NCBI RefSeq assembly: GCF_900115675.1
Contig: NZ_FOXI01000017.1
Coordinates: 1-47,428 of the forward strand
From: Halolamina pelagica
GTDB lineage: Archaea; Halobacteriota; Halobacteria; Halobacteriales; Haloferacaceae
Direction: 5' to 3'
DNA: 47,428 bases
Shown: positions 16,522-25,217 of the stretch, piece by piece
Numbering within the stretch: the first letter of the stretch is position 1
How the letters are laid out: every line of letters begins with the position of its first letter
The notes under the pieces: generated by a model
The model's database searches: none
What the model saw: only the letters and a program-made list of their open reading frames with translations
What the model was told of the DNA's origin: nothing
Position numbers and translations under genes: made by a program

Positions 16522-16683
16522 AGTTGGGGGGAGGAAACTGTTGTCGTTGACGCCCGGCCATGGCGGAGCGTTCAGGCAGTCCTCACCGACCCGGACAACC
16601 CGCAGGCTTTTCTCCGCGTTTGACATAGCCGTCGATGAACGATCCACGGAGCCTCTCCAACCCCCCAATCTTCCCAACTCACC

Positions 16684-17445
16684 ATGTCTAAACAACGTAC
16701 GAACATCGGTATCGAGAACTCCTTCATCCCCGTCCGCGGCGTCGGCGAGGCGACCGAGCGTCGCCTCTGGCAGGACGACATCACCCACTGGGACGACTTC
16801 CACCCGGGCGCCGTCGGCCGGAAGACCGGCGAGCGCGTCGAGTCCTTCATCGACGAGGCCCGCCCCCGCCTCGACGCCGGCGACGCCGCCTTCTTCGACC
16901 AAGCGTTCCCGAGCGGCGAGCGCTGGCGCCTCTACGAGAACTTCCGGGAGTCGGCCTGCTTCTTCGACATCGAGACCACCGGCCTCGATCACGACCGGAA
17001 CGAGGTGACGACGGTCTCGTTCCACTGCGACGGCGAGACGACGACGCTCGTCCAGGGCGACGACCTGACCGCCGAGAACGTTCGCGCGGAGTTCGACGCC
17101 GCCGACCTGCTGGTGACGTTCAACGGGAAGCGCTTCGACGTGCCGTTCCTCGAGACCTCGCTGGGGCTGGACGTGGACACCCCCCACCTCGACCTGATGT
17201 ACACCTGCAAGAAGCTCGACCTCTCGGGCGGGCTCAAGCCGATCGAACGGGAGATCGGCATCGAGCGCGACCGCCCGGACATCTCCGGACGGGACGCCGT
17301 GCGCCTCTGGAAGGAGCACGAGCGCGGCGAGGACGGCTCGCTGGAGACGCTGATCTCCTACAACCGCGAGGACGCCGTCAACCTGCGGGCGCTGGCCGAC
17401 GAGGCGACCCGGCGACTGGATCGCCGGACGTTCGTCGACGGCTGA
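16684..17445 (+). CDS. Ribonuclease H-like DEDD exonuclease (YprB-type)
   Basis: A 253-aa protein. Residues 10-65 look like a helix-hairpin-helix segment (FIPVRGVGEATERRLW). From about 90 there is an RNase H-like fold with the DEDD residues: FFDIETTGLD gives D95 and E97, FNGKRFDVPFL gives D152 and YNREDAVNL gives D230. It matches the YprB/RNase_H_2 exonuclease group, which acts on nucleic acid with two metal ions; the exact substrate is unknown. ATG 16684 begins the conserved part. Three hairpins follow the stop codon. Confidence 0.88.
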   Translation: MSKQRTNIGIENSFIPVRGVGEATERRLWQDDITHWDDFHPGAVGRKTGERVESFIDEARPRLDAGDAAFFDQAFPSGERWRLYENFRESACFFDIETTGLDHDRNEVTTVSFHCDGETTTLVQGDDLTAENVRAEFDAADLLVTFNGKRFDVPFLETSLGLDVDTPHLDLMYTCKKLDLSGGLKPIEREIGIERDRPDISGRDAVRLWKEHERGEDGSLETLISYNREDAVNLRALADEATRRLDRRTFVDG

Positions 17446-17453
17446 AGGGACAA

Positions 17454-17506
17454 CGGCTCGCGAGCCGCCGTGACGCGCCGTCACGGCCACGGCGTCCCCG
17501 CCGTGG
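17454..17506. terminator. Three tandem hairpins after the exonuclease gene
   Basis: CGGCTCGCGAGCCG (17454-17467) is a perfect palindrome. It is followed by GCCGTGAC/GTCACGGC (17467-17474 with 17480-17487) and CCACGGCG/CGCCGTGG (17487-17494 with 17499-17506). They begin 9 bp after the stop codon. A T-rich run follows further on (near 17540). Probably a transcription end or RNA-stabilising region. Confidence 0.45.
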
Positions 17507-17570
17507 TCGTGGCCCGGACACGTGCCACCCTCCCACGGACTTTTGTACGATCCGACAGAGCCCCCTGGGT

Positions 17571-17816
17571 ATGGGAGACGACGGCGACGACCGGAGCACC
17601 GACGACGACCCCCGACGACGAGCCCCGAGCGACCCCGGCGACGACGAGACCGTACCGCGCGTTGACCTGGTGCTGGAGGACCTCGCAGTCACGGTCACGG
17701 GCTGCTCCGACGACGACCTCGAGACCGTCGAGGAGAGCGCCCGCGACCTGATGGGCCACCTCGTCGCGAAGGCCGGCGAACTCGAAGAGGAACACGACGA
17801 GTACGGCCTGAGCTGA
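17571..17816 (+). CDS. Small acidic haloarchaeal protein
   Basis: An 81-aa protein with an Asp-rich disordered first 28 residues, then VDLVLEDLAVTVTGCSDDDLETVEESARDLMGHLVAKAGELEEE, a strand-strand-helix arrangement. A TATA-like CTTTTGTACG lies about 32 bp before ATG 17571. Codon and amino-acid usage are typical of the genome. Not recognised; it converges with the DUF5800-like gene with a 13-bp gap. Confidence 0.75.
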   Translation: MGDDGDDRSTDDDPRRRAPSDPGDDETVPRVDLVLEDLAVTVTGCSDDDLETVEESARDLMGHLVAKAGELEEEHDEYGLS

Positions 17817-17829
17817 CCGACCCGCGGCG

Positions 17830-18033
17830 TCAGATCGTCCGGACGATGTCGCCGATCCGGCGGGGCTCACCCGAGATGGCCGGGTCCTCCTCGACCAGCT
17901 TCAGTACCTCGTGATCGGTCACGTCCGGGTAGGACTTCTCGGTCGCCTCCTCGATCAGCGCCTTCTCCAGTCGGAACTCCGTCCCCTCGTAGACGACGTC
18001 GACGCCCTCCTCGTCGAACGACAGTGCGGTCAT
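17830..18033 (-). CDS. Small haloarchaeal protein (DUF5800-like)
   Basis: A 67-aa protein, MTALSFDEEGVDVVYEGTEF followed by RLEKALIEEATEKSYPDVTDHEVLKLV and GEPRRIGDIV. I recognise the haloarchaeal family usually called DUF5800; function unknown. A perfect palindrome GGGGTTAACCCC (18055-18066) covers the TATA position 22-33 bp before ATG 18033, supporting this short start. Confidence 0.88.
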   Translation of the reverse strand: MTALSFDEEGVDVVYEGTEFRLEKALIEEATEKSYPDVTDHEVLKLVEEDPAISGEPRRIGDIVRTI

Positions 18034-18195
18034 GCGGCGGCCTACGGATCCGTCGGGGTTAACCCCACGCTTCCGACTCCGACGGCGGAACCACCGGTCG
18101 CACCCGCGCTCTCGCCGGTTCAACGAGATACCTATCCGATTCTCGACTAATGTCTGACGGAGCCTTTTACGCGTAGGGACCCACTGACCGCGTGT

Positions 18196-19083
18196 ATGTC
18201 GCTCCGCCAGGACCCGCTCGACGAACTGACCATCCCCAGCGGCACCGTGGTCGAGGAACACGACCTGGTGACCGACAGCGACGTGCTGGTCGGTGGGCAG
18301 TCGACCGTCGAGTTCGGAGTCCGCGGCCGCTCGGTCGCGGCCGGCGAACGGAGCAGCTTCGGTGGCCACATCGAGGCCGAGAACGACTGTCGGCTGGACA
18401 TGTGGACCGACGTGGACGGCGACGTGCTCGTCGGCGAGGACGCCTACCTCGGCGAGCGCGCCCACATCGGCGGCCAGCTGATGGTCTCGGGCGACCTGGA
18501 CATCGGCGACGACGTGGAGATCGAGGAGGGGTTCGAGGCCAACGGCTGGATCACCATCCGGAACCCGATGCCGACGCTGGTGTTCTACTTCATCGTGCTC
18601 TCCCAGCTCCTCCGGCTGGGCGAGGAGGAGGCCGCCGACGACCTGGCGTACGCGCTGGCCGACGGCGGCGAGGCCGAGCAGCAGCCGCTGGTGATCCCGC
18701 GGGGGTCGTCGGTTTCGGACGACGCCTGGCGGGTCTCCACGCCCGCGAGCATCGGTTCGGAGTGCCGGCTCCACGGCAACGTCCGCGCGACCGAGGTCAC
18801 GGTCGAGGAGCGATCGGAGCTGTTCGGCAGCGTCCGCGCCCGCGGCGACGTGCACCTCCACGCCGGCAGCGTGATCCACGGCGACGTGACCACCCGCGAC
18901 GGCGCCGTCACCATCGACGCCGGCGCCAGCGTCCGCGGGGACGTGTCCTGCGTCGACCTGCGGGTCCACGAGCGCGCGAACGTCGAGGGGACGATGCGCG
19001 CCGACGGCGAGATCCAGTTGGTGCAGTCCGACGACGGGCCGGAACCCGGGGAGAACCCCCAGGAGCGGACCCCCGACTTCTGA
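18196..19083 (+). CDS. Bactofilin-like (polymer-forming cytoskeletal) protein
   Basis: A 295-aa protein made of short repeated strands with G and V/I every few residues, for example GDVLVGEDAYLGERAHIGG and VRGDVSCVDLRVHERANVEG. This is the right-handed beta-helix pattern of bactofilins, which self-assemble into filaments without nucleotide. Two beta-helix blocks (about 20-120 and 185-275) are separated by an insert with a hydrophobic stretch, PMPTLVFYFIVLSQLLRL (125-142), which could dock on the membrane. Haloarchaeal bactofilin relatives called halofilins influence cell shape; whether this is an orthologue is inference. A TATA-like CCTTTTACG precedes ATG 18196. Confidence 0.85.
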   Translation: MSLRQDPLDELTIPSGTVVEEHDLVTDSDVLVGGQSTVEFGVRGRSVAAGERSSFGGHIEAENDCRLDMWTDVDGDVLVGEDAYLGERAHIGGQLMVSGDLDIGDDVEIEEGFEANGWITIRNPMPTLVFYFIVLSQLLRLGEEEAADDLAYALADGGEAEQQPLVIPRGSSVSDDAWRVSTPASIGSECRLHGNVRATEVTVEERSELFGSVRARGDVHLHAGSVIHGDVTTRDGAVTIDAGASVRGDVSCVDLRVHERANVEGTMRADGEIQLVQSDDGPEPGENPQERTPDF

Positions 19084-19141
19084 CGCCGAGCGGTTCGACC
19101 GAAAGGCAGTTCCCACCGTCCGCTGAATCCACGCCCAACGA

Positions 19142-20323
19142 ATGCTCTCGGTCGCGCTCGCCGGCAAGCCGAACGCCGGCAAGTCCACGTTCTTCAAGGC
19201 CGCCACGATGGCGGAGGTCGACGTGGGGAACTACCCGTTCACCACGATCGACCCGAACCGCGGCGTCAGCCACGTCCGTACCGAGTGTCCCTGTCTCGAC
19301 CGCGACGAGCGCTGCGACAGCGACAACTGCCGCGACGGGAAGCGCTACGTCCCGATCGAACTGCTGGACGTGGCGGGCCTCGTCCCCGGCGCCCACGAGG
19401 GGCGGGGGCTGGGCAACCAGTTCCTCGACGCGCTGACCGACGCCGACGTGATCCTCAACGTCGTCGACGCCGCCGGCGCGACCGACGAGGAGGGCGAACC
19501 GGTCGAGGTCGGGACCTACGACCCCACGGAGGAGGCCACGTTCATCGAGGAAGAGATGGACCGCTGGCTGGCGGGCATCGTCGACCGCAACTGGGAGAGC
19601 GTCGAACGGAAGTCCCGCTCGCCCGACTTCGACATCGACGAGGCGCTGCACGACCTCCTCACCGGCTTCGGCGCCGACGAGTACGACGTGACCGCCACGC
19701 TCCGCGGGATGGCGTACCCCGACAATCCCCGGGACTGGACCGACGACCACCGCGAGACGCTCGCCCGGGACCTGCGCGCCCGCACGAAGCCGATCGTCCT
19801 CGTCGCCAACAAGGTCGACATCGCCCCCGAGGAGAACGTCGAGGCGCTGCGGCAGACCGACAAACCGGTCGTCCCCTGCACCGCCGACGGCGAACTCGCG
19901 CTCAGAAACGGGGCCGAGGCGGGCGTCGTCGACTACGACCCCGGCGACGCCGACTTCGAGATCCTGGGCGACCTGAGCGAGAGCCAACAGCGGGGGCTCG
20001 AAACGATCCGGGGGACGATGGCCGACCACGGCGGCACGGGCGTTCAACAGGCCCTGAACGAGGCCGTCTACGGCCTGCTCGACCGCATCACCGCCTACCC
20101 CGTCCAGAACGAGTCGAAGTGGACCGACGGGACGGGGAACGTCCTCCCCGACGCGTTCCTGCTCCCGCGTGGATCGACGCCGAAGGACCTCGCCTACGCC
20201 GTCCACTCCGACATCGGCGAGGGGTACCTCCACGCCGTCGACGCCCGCGCGGGCCGCCGGATCGGCGAGGACCACGAACTCGAAGAGGGCGACGTGATCA
20301 AGATCGTCTCCACCGCATCATGA
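19142..20323 (+). CDS. YchF/OLA1-like GTP-binding protein with TGS domain
   Basis: A 393-aa TRAFAC GTPase of the archaeal YchF-like group. G1 is GKPNAGKST (8-16), the switch region contains [11 protein letters not shown]3 is [12 protein letters not shown] and G4 is NKVD, which favours GTP. A Cys-rich stretch, [15 protein letters not shown] (about 50-64), lies between switch I and G3 and may bind a metal. A C-terminal TGS domain (about 315-393) ends [11 protein letters not shown]. Such proteins associate with ribosomes or tRNA; the exact role is unknown. Its stop overlaps the next start (ATGA), so the two genes are translationally coupled. Confidence 0.93.
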   Translation: MLSVALAGKPNAGKSTFFKAATMAEVDVGNYPFTTIDPNRGVSHVRTECPCLDRDERCDSDNCRDGKRYVPIELLDVAGLVPGAHEGRGLGNQFLDALTDADVILNVVDAAGATDEEGEPVEVGTYDPTEEATFIEEEMDRWLAGIVDRNWESVERKSRSPDFDIDEALHDLLTGFGADEYDVTATLRGMAYPDNPRDWTDDHRETLARDLRARTKPIVLVANKVDIAPEENVEALRQTDKPVVPCTADGELALRNGAEAGVVDYDPGDADFEILGDLSESQQRGLETIRGTMADHGGTGVQQALNEAVYGLLDRITAYPVQNESKWTDGTGNVLPDAFLLPRGSTPKDLAYAVHSDIGEGYLHAVDARAGRRIGEDHELEEGDVIKIVSTAS

Positions 20324-20871
20324 CCGACCGACAGAGTGCGTCGACCGAGGACGCGACGGTCGGCGAGTTCCGCACCCACGACGGCCGCTGCATCGTCGCC
20401 GAGGACCGCCTCCGCATCGTGTCGGGCGAGCGGGGACCGCTCGGGACGCTCTCCGAGGCGCTGACCGACGACGAGATCCCGCCGGTCCGCCGGGCGGGCG
20501 TCGGGCTCTCTCTGGTCGCCGTCGTCGTCGGCGCCGCGCTCGCGATCCGGACGCTCCCGGCGTGGCTCTCGGGCGCCGCCGCCGGCCTGCTGCTCGCGTG
20601 GGTGGTGTGGTCGCGGCTCCGCGGCGCGAACCCGGAGAAGGAAGTGGTGATCCCGTTCGACACCGTCGAGAGCGTCGAACCGGAGTACGGGCTCCCGCTT
20701 CTGACCCGGCCGCGCTTCGTGGTCCGGCACCGCTCGGAGGGGGGCGTGAAGCAGCGCTACGTGCTCACCCCCTCGCGGCTGTACGGCTTCGGCGCCTACG
20801 AGCGCGGGAAGGAGCTGTTCGCGGCGCGGGGGCTGGTGGAACAGCCGCCGGCGGACGGGAGCGAGGAGTGA
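20320..20871 (+). CDS. Two-helix membrane protein with PH-like C-terminal domain
   Basis: A 183-aa protein. Residues 1-60 form a soluble part (EFRTHDGRCIVAEDRLRI), two hydrophobic segments follow (about 65-105, including LSLVAVVVGAALAI and AAAGLLLAWVVW), then a strand-rich domain with FDTVESVEPEYGLPLLTRPRFVVRH. The pattern suggests a bacterial-type PH domain on a membrane anchor. ATG 20320 overlaps the stop of the YchF-like gene. Unnamed; possibly functionally linked to that GTPase through coupling. Confidence 0.8.
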   Translation: MTDRQSASTEDATVGEFRTHDGRCIVAEDRLRIVSGERGPLGTLSEALTDDEIPPVRRAGVGLSLVAVVVGAALAIRTLPAWLSGAAAGLLLAWVVWSRLRGANPEKEVVIPFDTVESVEPEYGLPLLTRPRFVVRHRSEGGVKQRYVLTPSRLYGFGAYERGKELFAARGLVEQPPADGSEE

Positions 20872-20896
20872 GGGCCGCCTCGCCGGGGAACGCCTG

Positions 20897-21847
20897 CTAC
20901 CGCAGCCGCGCGACGCGCTCGCCGTCCGCCTCCTCGGTCTCGACCAGCCCGTCATCGGCCAGATCGTCGAGTAGCCCGTCGAGCCACTCCCGGCCGTGTT
21001 CGCCGTCGGGCGCGTAGTCCACCCGGATCCGGTGCCCGAGGTCGTCGACGGCGACGGCGTCGCCGTCGCTCAGCGCGCGGACGATCCGGCCGCGGAACTG
21101 TCGCCGGCTCCCCTCGAAGCTCGGCTGTTCGGTCACGTCGGGGGCGGTGAAGTCGCCGGTCTGATAGGCGTCACACCACTCGCGCCACGGGCACCCCGCC
21201 TCGTCGCAGTTGGGCGATTTCGTGCAGGCCACCCCACCCAACTCCATGATGGCGTTGTTCCAGACCCGGGATTCCCCCTCGGGCATCAGCCGCCGTGCTG
21301 CCTGCTCGAACGCCGAATCGTCGTCCGGGGTATCGAACGCGCGGTAGGTGACTCGCTCCACGTTCGTGTCGACGACGGCGTTGCCGTTGTTGAACGCGAA
21401 CGACGCGACCGCGTTGGCGGTGTAGGGACCGACGCCCATCAGCTCCGCCAGTTCGGCGGGCGATTCGGGGTACTCGCCGCCGTACTCGTCGACGACCTGG
21501 TTGGCGGCCTCGTGGAGGTACTTCGCGCGGTTGTTGTAGCCCAGCGAGTGGTCGGTCCAGAACGCCACCACCTCGCTGCGGTCCGCGGCCGCGAGGGCGT
21601 CGACGGTCGGCCAGCGATCCCGGAACGCCTCCCACGCCGAGACGACGCGGTCGAGTTGGGTCTGCTGGCTCATCACCTCGCTGACGTGGATCTCGTAGGC
21701 GTCGTCGGTCTCGCGCCACGGGAACGGCCGGTGGTCGGCCTCGTACCACGCGATCAGCGCCTCGCGGATGGCGTCGAGGTCGAGGTCCGGCGGGAGTGGG
21801 GGCGCGTCGGCGGCCGCGTCGTCGCCGGCGTCGGCGGCGTCGGTCAT
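20897..21847 (-). CDS. mutY: A/G-specific adenine glycosylase
   Basis: Removes adenine mispaired with 8-oxoguanine in base-excision repair. The 316-aa protein has the catalytic Glu in EVMSQQTQ (E57), the helix-hairpin-helix MGVGPYTANAV (137-147) and the catalytic Asp in VVDTNVERV (D160). The iron-sulphur cysteines are C208, C214, C219 and C225. Their spacing (5, 4, 5) differs from the bacterial 6, 2, 5. The C-terminal domain is short and lacks a clear NUDIX-like module. ATG 21847 follows from the conserved start with a disordered Asp/Ala leader. Divergent from the gene at 21943. Confidence 0.93.
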   Translation of the reverse strand: MTDAADAGDDAAADAPPLPPDLDLDAIREALIAWYEADHRPFPWRETDDAYEIHVSEVMSQQTQLDRVVSAWEAFRDRWPTVDALAAADRSEVVAFWTDHSLGYNNRAKYLHEAANQVVDEYGGEYPESPAELAELMGVGPYTANAVASFAFNNGNAVVDTNVERVTYRAFDTPDDDSAFEQAARRLMPEGESRVWNNAIMELGGVACTKSPNCDEAGCPWREWCDAYQTGDFTAPDVTEQPSFEGSRRQFRGRIVRALSDGDAVAVDDLGHRIRVDYAPDGEHGREWLDGLLDDLADDGLVETEEADGERVARLR

Positions 21848-21906
21848 GGTCGGGGCTGGGGCCCGGCGTCGCTAAAACGGCGCGGTCGCGGCGTGCGGGT
21901 CGGAGC

Positions 21907-21920
21907 CACAAGCCGTATTC
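21907..21920 (+). promoter_or_regulatory. Promoter element CACAAGCCGTATTC (second copy)
   Basis: Identical over 14 nt to 2176-2189 and 36 bp before ATG 21943, compared with 37 bp in the first copy. It probably contains the TATA equivalent of this promoter. Confidence 0.5.
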
Positions 21921-21942
21921 GCCTGCCGACGAACCTACGGGT

Positions 21943-22263
21943 ATGAGCCTCGACGACCTCGACGAGAACGTGACCGCGAACTACGCCGCGTTGGGCGAGG
22001 AGACGACCGTCGACCTCGATCCCGAGACGCGGAACGAACTCGCGATGCTGTCGGCGGCGATGGGGACCGACACCGGGGAACTCCTCCGCCGCGGCGTCCA
22101 CGCGCTGTTCCAGCAGGCGGTCCAGAGCGGCGACCTCGACTTCCACCTGCGCAGCGGCTACGACGTGACCTACGACGAGTACCTCGCTGGCGCGACCTAC
22201 GAGGAGATGACCGGCGCCGACCAGTACCCGGATCGCGACGACGAGCGGCGCTATCAGATGTAA
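21943..22263 (+). CDS. Small protein with ribbon-helix-helix-like N-terminus
   Basis: A 106-aa protein. Residues 20-60 read EETTVDLDPETRNELAMLSA followed by TGELLRRGVHALFQQA, a strand-helix-helix order like small DNA-binding ribbon-helix-helix proteins. The C-terminal half is acidic and Tyr-rich. The promoter at 21907 supports ATG 21943. It could be a small regulator, but basic DNA-contact residues are few, so this is tentative. Confidence 0.78.
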   Translation: MSLDDLDENVTANYAALGEETTVDLDPETRNELAMLSAAMGTDTGELLRRGVHALFQQAVQSGDLDFHLRSGYDVTYDEYLAGATYEEMTGADQYPDRDDERRYQM

Positions 22264-22264
22264 C

Positions 22265-22340
22265 TCGAGCTTTCGCTGCGGGCCCCCGGAGGGCCCTTGC
22301 AAAAGCTCGACCAAAAGCCTGCGTCGGCCCCTTCGGGGCC
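22265..22340. terminator. Hairpins between convergent genes
   Basis: TCGAGCTTT (22265-22273) pairs with AAAGCTCGA (22302-22310) and encloses GGGCCC-CCGGA-GGGCCC (22280-22296). A second hairpin, GGCCCC-TTC-GGGGCC, spans 22326-22340. They lie between the stop at 22263 and the convergent aminotransferase gene ending at 22430. Likely a two-way transcription end region. Confidence 0.5.
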
Positions 22341-22429
22341 TCCTTGACCCGCTCGCTTCGCTCCCGGAGGGTAACTAGAACTCCGTCTGCAGACCGCGAC
22401 AGCAGCAACGGCAGCGTACGCGACGACGC

Positions 22430-23767
22430 TCAGTTCTCGGCCTCGATGGCGTCGATGAACAGCTCGGCGCCGAGTTCGATCTCGCGCTCGGTCACGTCCA
22501 TCGGCGGCAGCACGCGGATCGTCTTCTTCCCGCAGGCGAGCAGCAGCAGCCCGCGGGCGAACGCGGCGTCGACCACGTCGTCACGCAGGTCCTTCGACTC
22601 GAAGTCGAGGCCGAGCATCAGGCCCTTGCCCCGCACGCTGGTGACGCCGTCGAGGTCGGCGTCGTGCATGAGCTCCTGGAACTGCCGGCCGCGCCGGGTC
22701 GCGTTCTCGAGCAGGTCGTACTCCTCGATCGCGTCGATGGTGAACGCCCCCTGTGCGGCGGCGACGACGTCGCCGGCGCCCCACGTCGAGGAGAGCCGGC
22801 CCGTCTCCTCGGGGAAGACCTCCGTGTCGGAGACCGTCGCACCGACGCGCAGTCCCTTCGCGGAGGTGATCACGTCCGGATCGAACGGGTAGTGCTCGGA
22901 GGCCCACCACTCGCCGGTGCGGCCCAGCCCGGACTGGATCTCGTCGGCGATCAGGGTGATGTCGTACTCCTCGGTGACCTCGGCCACGTCCCGGGCGAAC
23001 GCCTCGCTGGGGAAGCGGTAGCCGCCCTCCCCCTGGATCGGCTCCATGATCAGGAACGCGACCTCCTCGGGGTTGACGTGGCCCGTCTTGGGGTCGAGTT
23101 TCGACCGCAGCGCGGTCGTGTCGCCGGTGAAGTAGCCACACTGGCAGTCCTCGGGGGCGCCCCCGCAGCTACAGAACGGGAAGTCGTGGACGCTCGCGAT
23201 CTCGGGGAAGCGTCGGCGGTACACCTCCTTGGAGCGGTTGAGCGAGAGCGCGCCCAGCGTCCGCCCGTGGAAGGCGCCGTCGAAGGTGAGGGCGTACTTC
23301 CCGAGCGGGTTGTGGTCGTAGGAGACCTTCATCGCGTTCTCGACGGCCTCGGCGCCGGAGTTCGAGAGGAACACCGTGTCCATGTCGAACGACGACGAGA
23401 TGTCGGTGATGCGGTCCATCAGCCCCGCGGCTCCCGGGAGCCCCTCGCCCGGCGCCTTCCCGTCCGCGGCGTAGAAGTCCTGCCCCGCGATCTTCAGCGG
23501 ATCAACGAGGTCGAACTCCGAGAGCGGCTCCATCAGCTTCGGGTTGTTGTAGCCCAGCGGCGCCGCGGCGACGTGGCTGGTGAAGTCCATCAGCACGTTG
23601 CCGTCCACGTCGGTACAGAACGGCCCCTCGGCGGGCGCGGTGTGGTCCCAGACGAACTCGTAGACGTAGGTGCTGGGTGCGGAGAACTCGTGGTGGTAGT
23701 CGACCCACTCCTGCGCTCGGTCGCCGGGGAGGTCGGTGACCTCCGGCTCGACGGTATCCCGGTCCAT
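22430..23767 (-). CDS. Class III PLP-dependent aminotransferase
   Basis: A 445-aa fold-type I enzyme of the ornithine/4-aminobutyrate/lysine 6-aminotransferase group. NSGAEAVENAMK (136-147) and FHGRT bind PLP, D275 in LIADEIQSGLGRTG contacts the ring nitrogen and K304 in TSAKG forms the Schiff base. A short insertion FCSCGGAPEDCQC carries four cysteines (C199, C201, C208, C210) that could hold zinc. The amine donor cannot be told from the sequence. ATG 23767 begins the conserved N-terminus; longer frames upstream run into the neighbouring gene. Confidence 0.92.
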   Translation of the reverse strand: MDRDTVEPEVTDLPGDRAQEWVDYHHEFSAPSTYVYEFVWDHTAPAEGPFCTDVDGNVLMDFTSHVAAAPLGYNNPKLMEPLSEFDLVDPLKIAGQDFYAADGKAPGEGLPGAAGLMDRITDISSSFDMDTVFLSNSGAEAVENAMKVSYDHNPLGKYALTFDGAFHGRTLGALSLNRSKEVYRRRFPEIASVHDFPFCSCGGAPEDCQCGYFTGDTTALRSKLDPKTGHVNPEEVAFLIMEPIQGEGGYRFPSEAFARDVAEVTEEYDITLIADEIQSGLGRTGEWWASEHYPFDPDVITSAKGLRVGATVSDTEVFPEETGRLSSTWGAGDVVAAAQGAFTIDAIEEYDLLENATRRGRQFQELMHDADLDGVTSVRGKGLMLGLDFESKDLRDDVVDAAFARGLLLLACGKKTIRVLPPMDVTEREIELGAELFIDAIEAEN

Positions 23768-23808
23768 GCGTACCGGAGCGAGGCGGCTATTGTTAAGCTG
23801 ACGGTCGA

Positions 23809-25110
23809 TCAGAACCCCGACCCGAACAGCATCGACGCCGCCGCGACCAGCGCGGTCACGACGAGCAGCAGCACCGACCAGACCGTCACCGAGCGACCGA
23901 ACTGTCGCGGCCCCGAGAGCGTGAGTCCCGCCTTGACCGCGATGCTCGACGCCGACGCGAGCAGCACCGCGATCACGGCGGGCCCGCCGGCGACGCCGCC
24001 GCCGATGTACAGCAGCGTCGCGGACGTGGTCGCCCCGGCCGAGGAGACCAGCCCCGAGATCGCCGCGCTGACGTACAGCCCCGCGGTGCCGAAGCGGGCC
24101 TGTGCGAACGCCGAGCCGACCAGGATGACCGCGAACACGCCGCCGAACGCGAGCGCGTTCCGCAGGGAGAAGGGGCTCTCCAGATCCACCTCCAGCGTGG
24201 TGTCCCAGTCGGCGGTCAGCGCGGCCGCGCCGACGCTCGCGAGCACCAGCGCGCCCAGCGGCGCCGCCGCCGCGACGAGCACGGGCACCCCCGAGGTCAG
24301 CGTGAAGAAGAGCACGATCGCGAGGTTGCGGGCGGCCATCGCGGCGTCGGCCAGCAGCACGGCGGCGACGGCGTACTCCGTGACGGAACTCCGCTGGCGG
24401 ACGTGATCCAGCATCGAGCCGACGACCGCCGTCGACGACGCCAGTCCGCCGAAGAATCCGGTGATCGCGACCCCCCGGCCGCCGTAGGTCCGCACCAGCG
24501 CGTAGTTGGCGATCCCGATCCCCGCGACGGTGACGACCATCAGCCACGCCACCCGCGGCGGGAAGCCGACGCCGAACAGCTCCACCGACTCGGCCGGCAG
24601 CAGCGGGTAGATCACGAAGGCGAGCACGGCGAACTCCGTCGCCGACCGGAGCTCCTCGCGGTCGAGCCCGCCCGCGAAGGAGTGGAGCTCCCGCTTGAGC
24701 ACCAACAGCGCCGAGGAGACGACCGCCACCGTCACCCCCTCGATCACCAGCCCCGCCGCGACCAGCGCGCCGATGCCGTAGGCGACGAACATCGAGACGC
24801 TGGTCGTCAGCGAGAGCGACGGCTCCTCGTGGCCGCTCTGCAGCTCCCGGACCGCGAGCAGGCCGCCCATCAGGAGGACCAACAGCCCGCCGACCGCCAC
24901 AAGCGACCCGGCGGCGTCGACGCGCCGGGCCAGCAGCGTCGCCGTCGCCCCCGAGAGCGTCAGCAGCGAGAACGTCCGCACTCCGGCCGACTTCTCGGAC
25001 CACTCGCGCTCGAGGCCGAGAAACAGCCCCAGCGCGCCCGCGATGGTGAGCTGTACCACCGGCTCCGAGAGGGGCGCCGCGAACAGCGCGTCGGCCTGTA
25101 CCGGCGGCAT
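23809..25110 (-). CDS. MgtC/DUF4010-family membrane protein
   Basis: A 433-aa membrane protein with about 12 hydrophobic segments. The N-terminal part has the MgtC/SapB signature AGALGLFLGLEREWSEKSAGVRTFSL (split around residue 36). The C-terminal part matches the DUF4010 layout, with GFFGGLASSTAVVGSML and ISGLVSSAGATTSATLL, two internal repeats. MgtC proteins are linked to Mg2+ limitation in bacteria; the role in archaea is unknown. A TATA box (CTATATAG, 25133-25140) lies about 25 bp before ATG 25110. Confidence 0.9.
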   Translation of the reverse strand: MPPVQADALFAAPLSEPVVQLTIAGALGLFLGLEREWSEKSAGVRTFSLLTLSGATATLLARRVDAAGSLVAVGGLLVLLMGGLLAVRELQSGHEEPSLSLTTSVSMFVAYGIGALVAAGLVIEGVTVAVVSSALLVLKRELHSFAGGLDREELRSATEFAVLAFVIYPLLPAESVELFGVGFPPRVAWLMVVTVAGIGIANYALVRTYGGRGVAITGFFGGLASSTAVVGSMLDHVRQRSSVTEYAVAAVLLADAAMAARNLAIVLFFTLTSGVPVLVAAAAPLGALVLASVGAAALTADWDTTLEVDLESPFSLRNALAFGGVFAVILVGSAFAQARFGTAGLYVSAAISGLVSSAGATTSATLLYIGGGVAGGPAVIAVLLASASSIAVKAGLTLSGPRQFGRSVTVWSVLLLVVTALVAAASMLFGSGF

Positions 25111-25217
25111 GGGTCGCTACGTACCGCCCTCCGGCTATATAGGTGTGGGGGACGGCTCCGGCTCGCGGTCGTCGACGCCCCCACACGCTTATACTCGCGC
25201 CAACACCTTTCGGGGAC

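Noticed and set aside
18055..18066. GGGGTTAACCCC palindrome as a regulator site
   Set aside because: It lies exactly at the TATA position of the DUF5800-like gene, and TTAA-type boxes recur at other promoters here, so the simplest reading is a promoter box.
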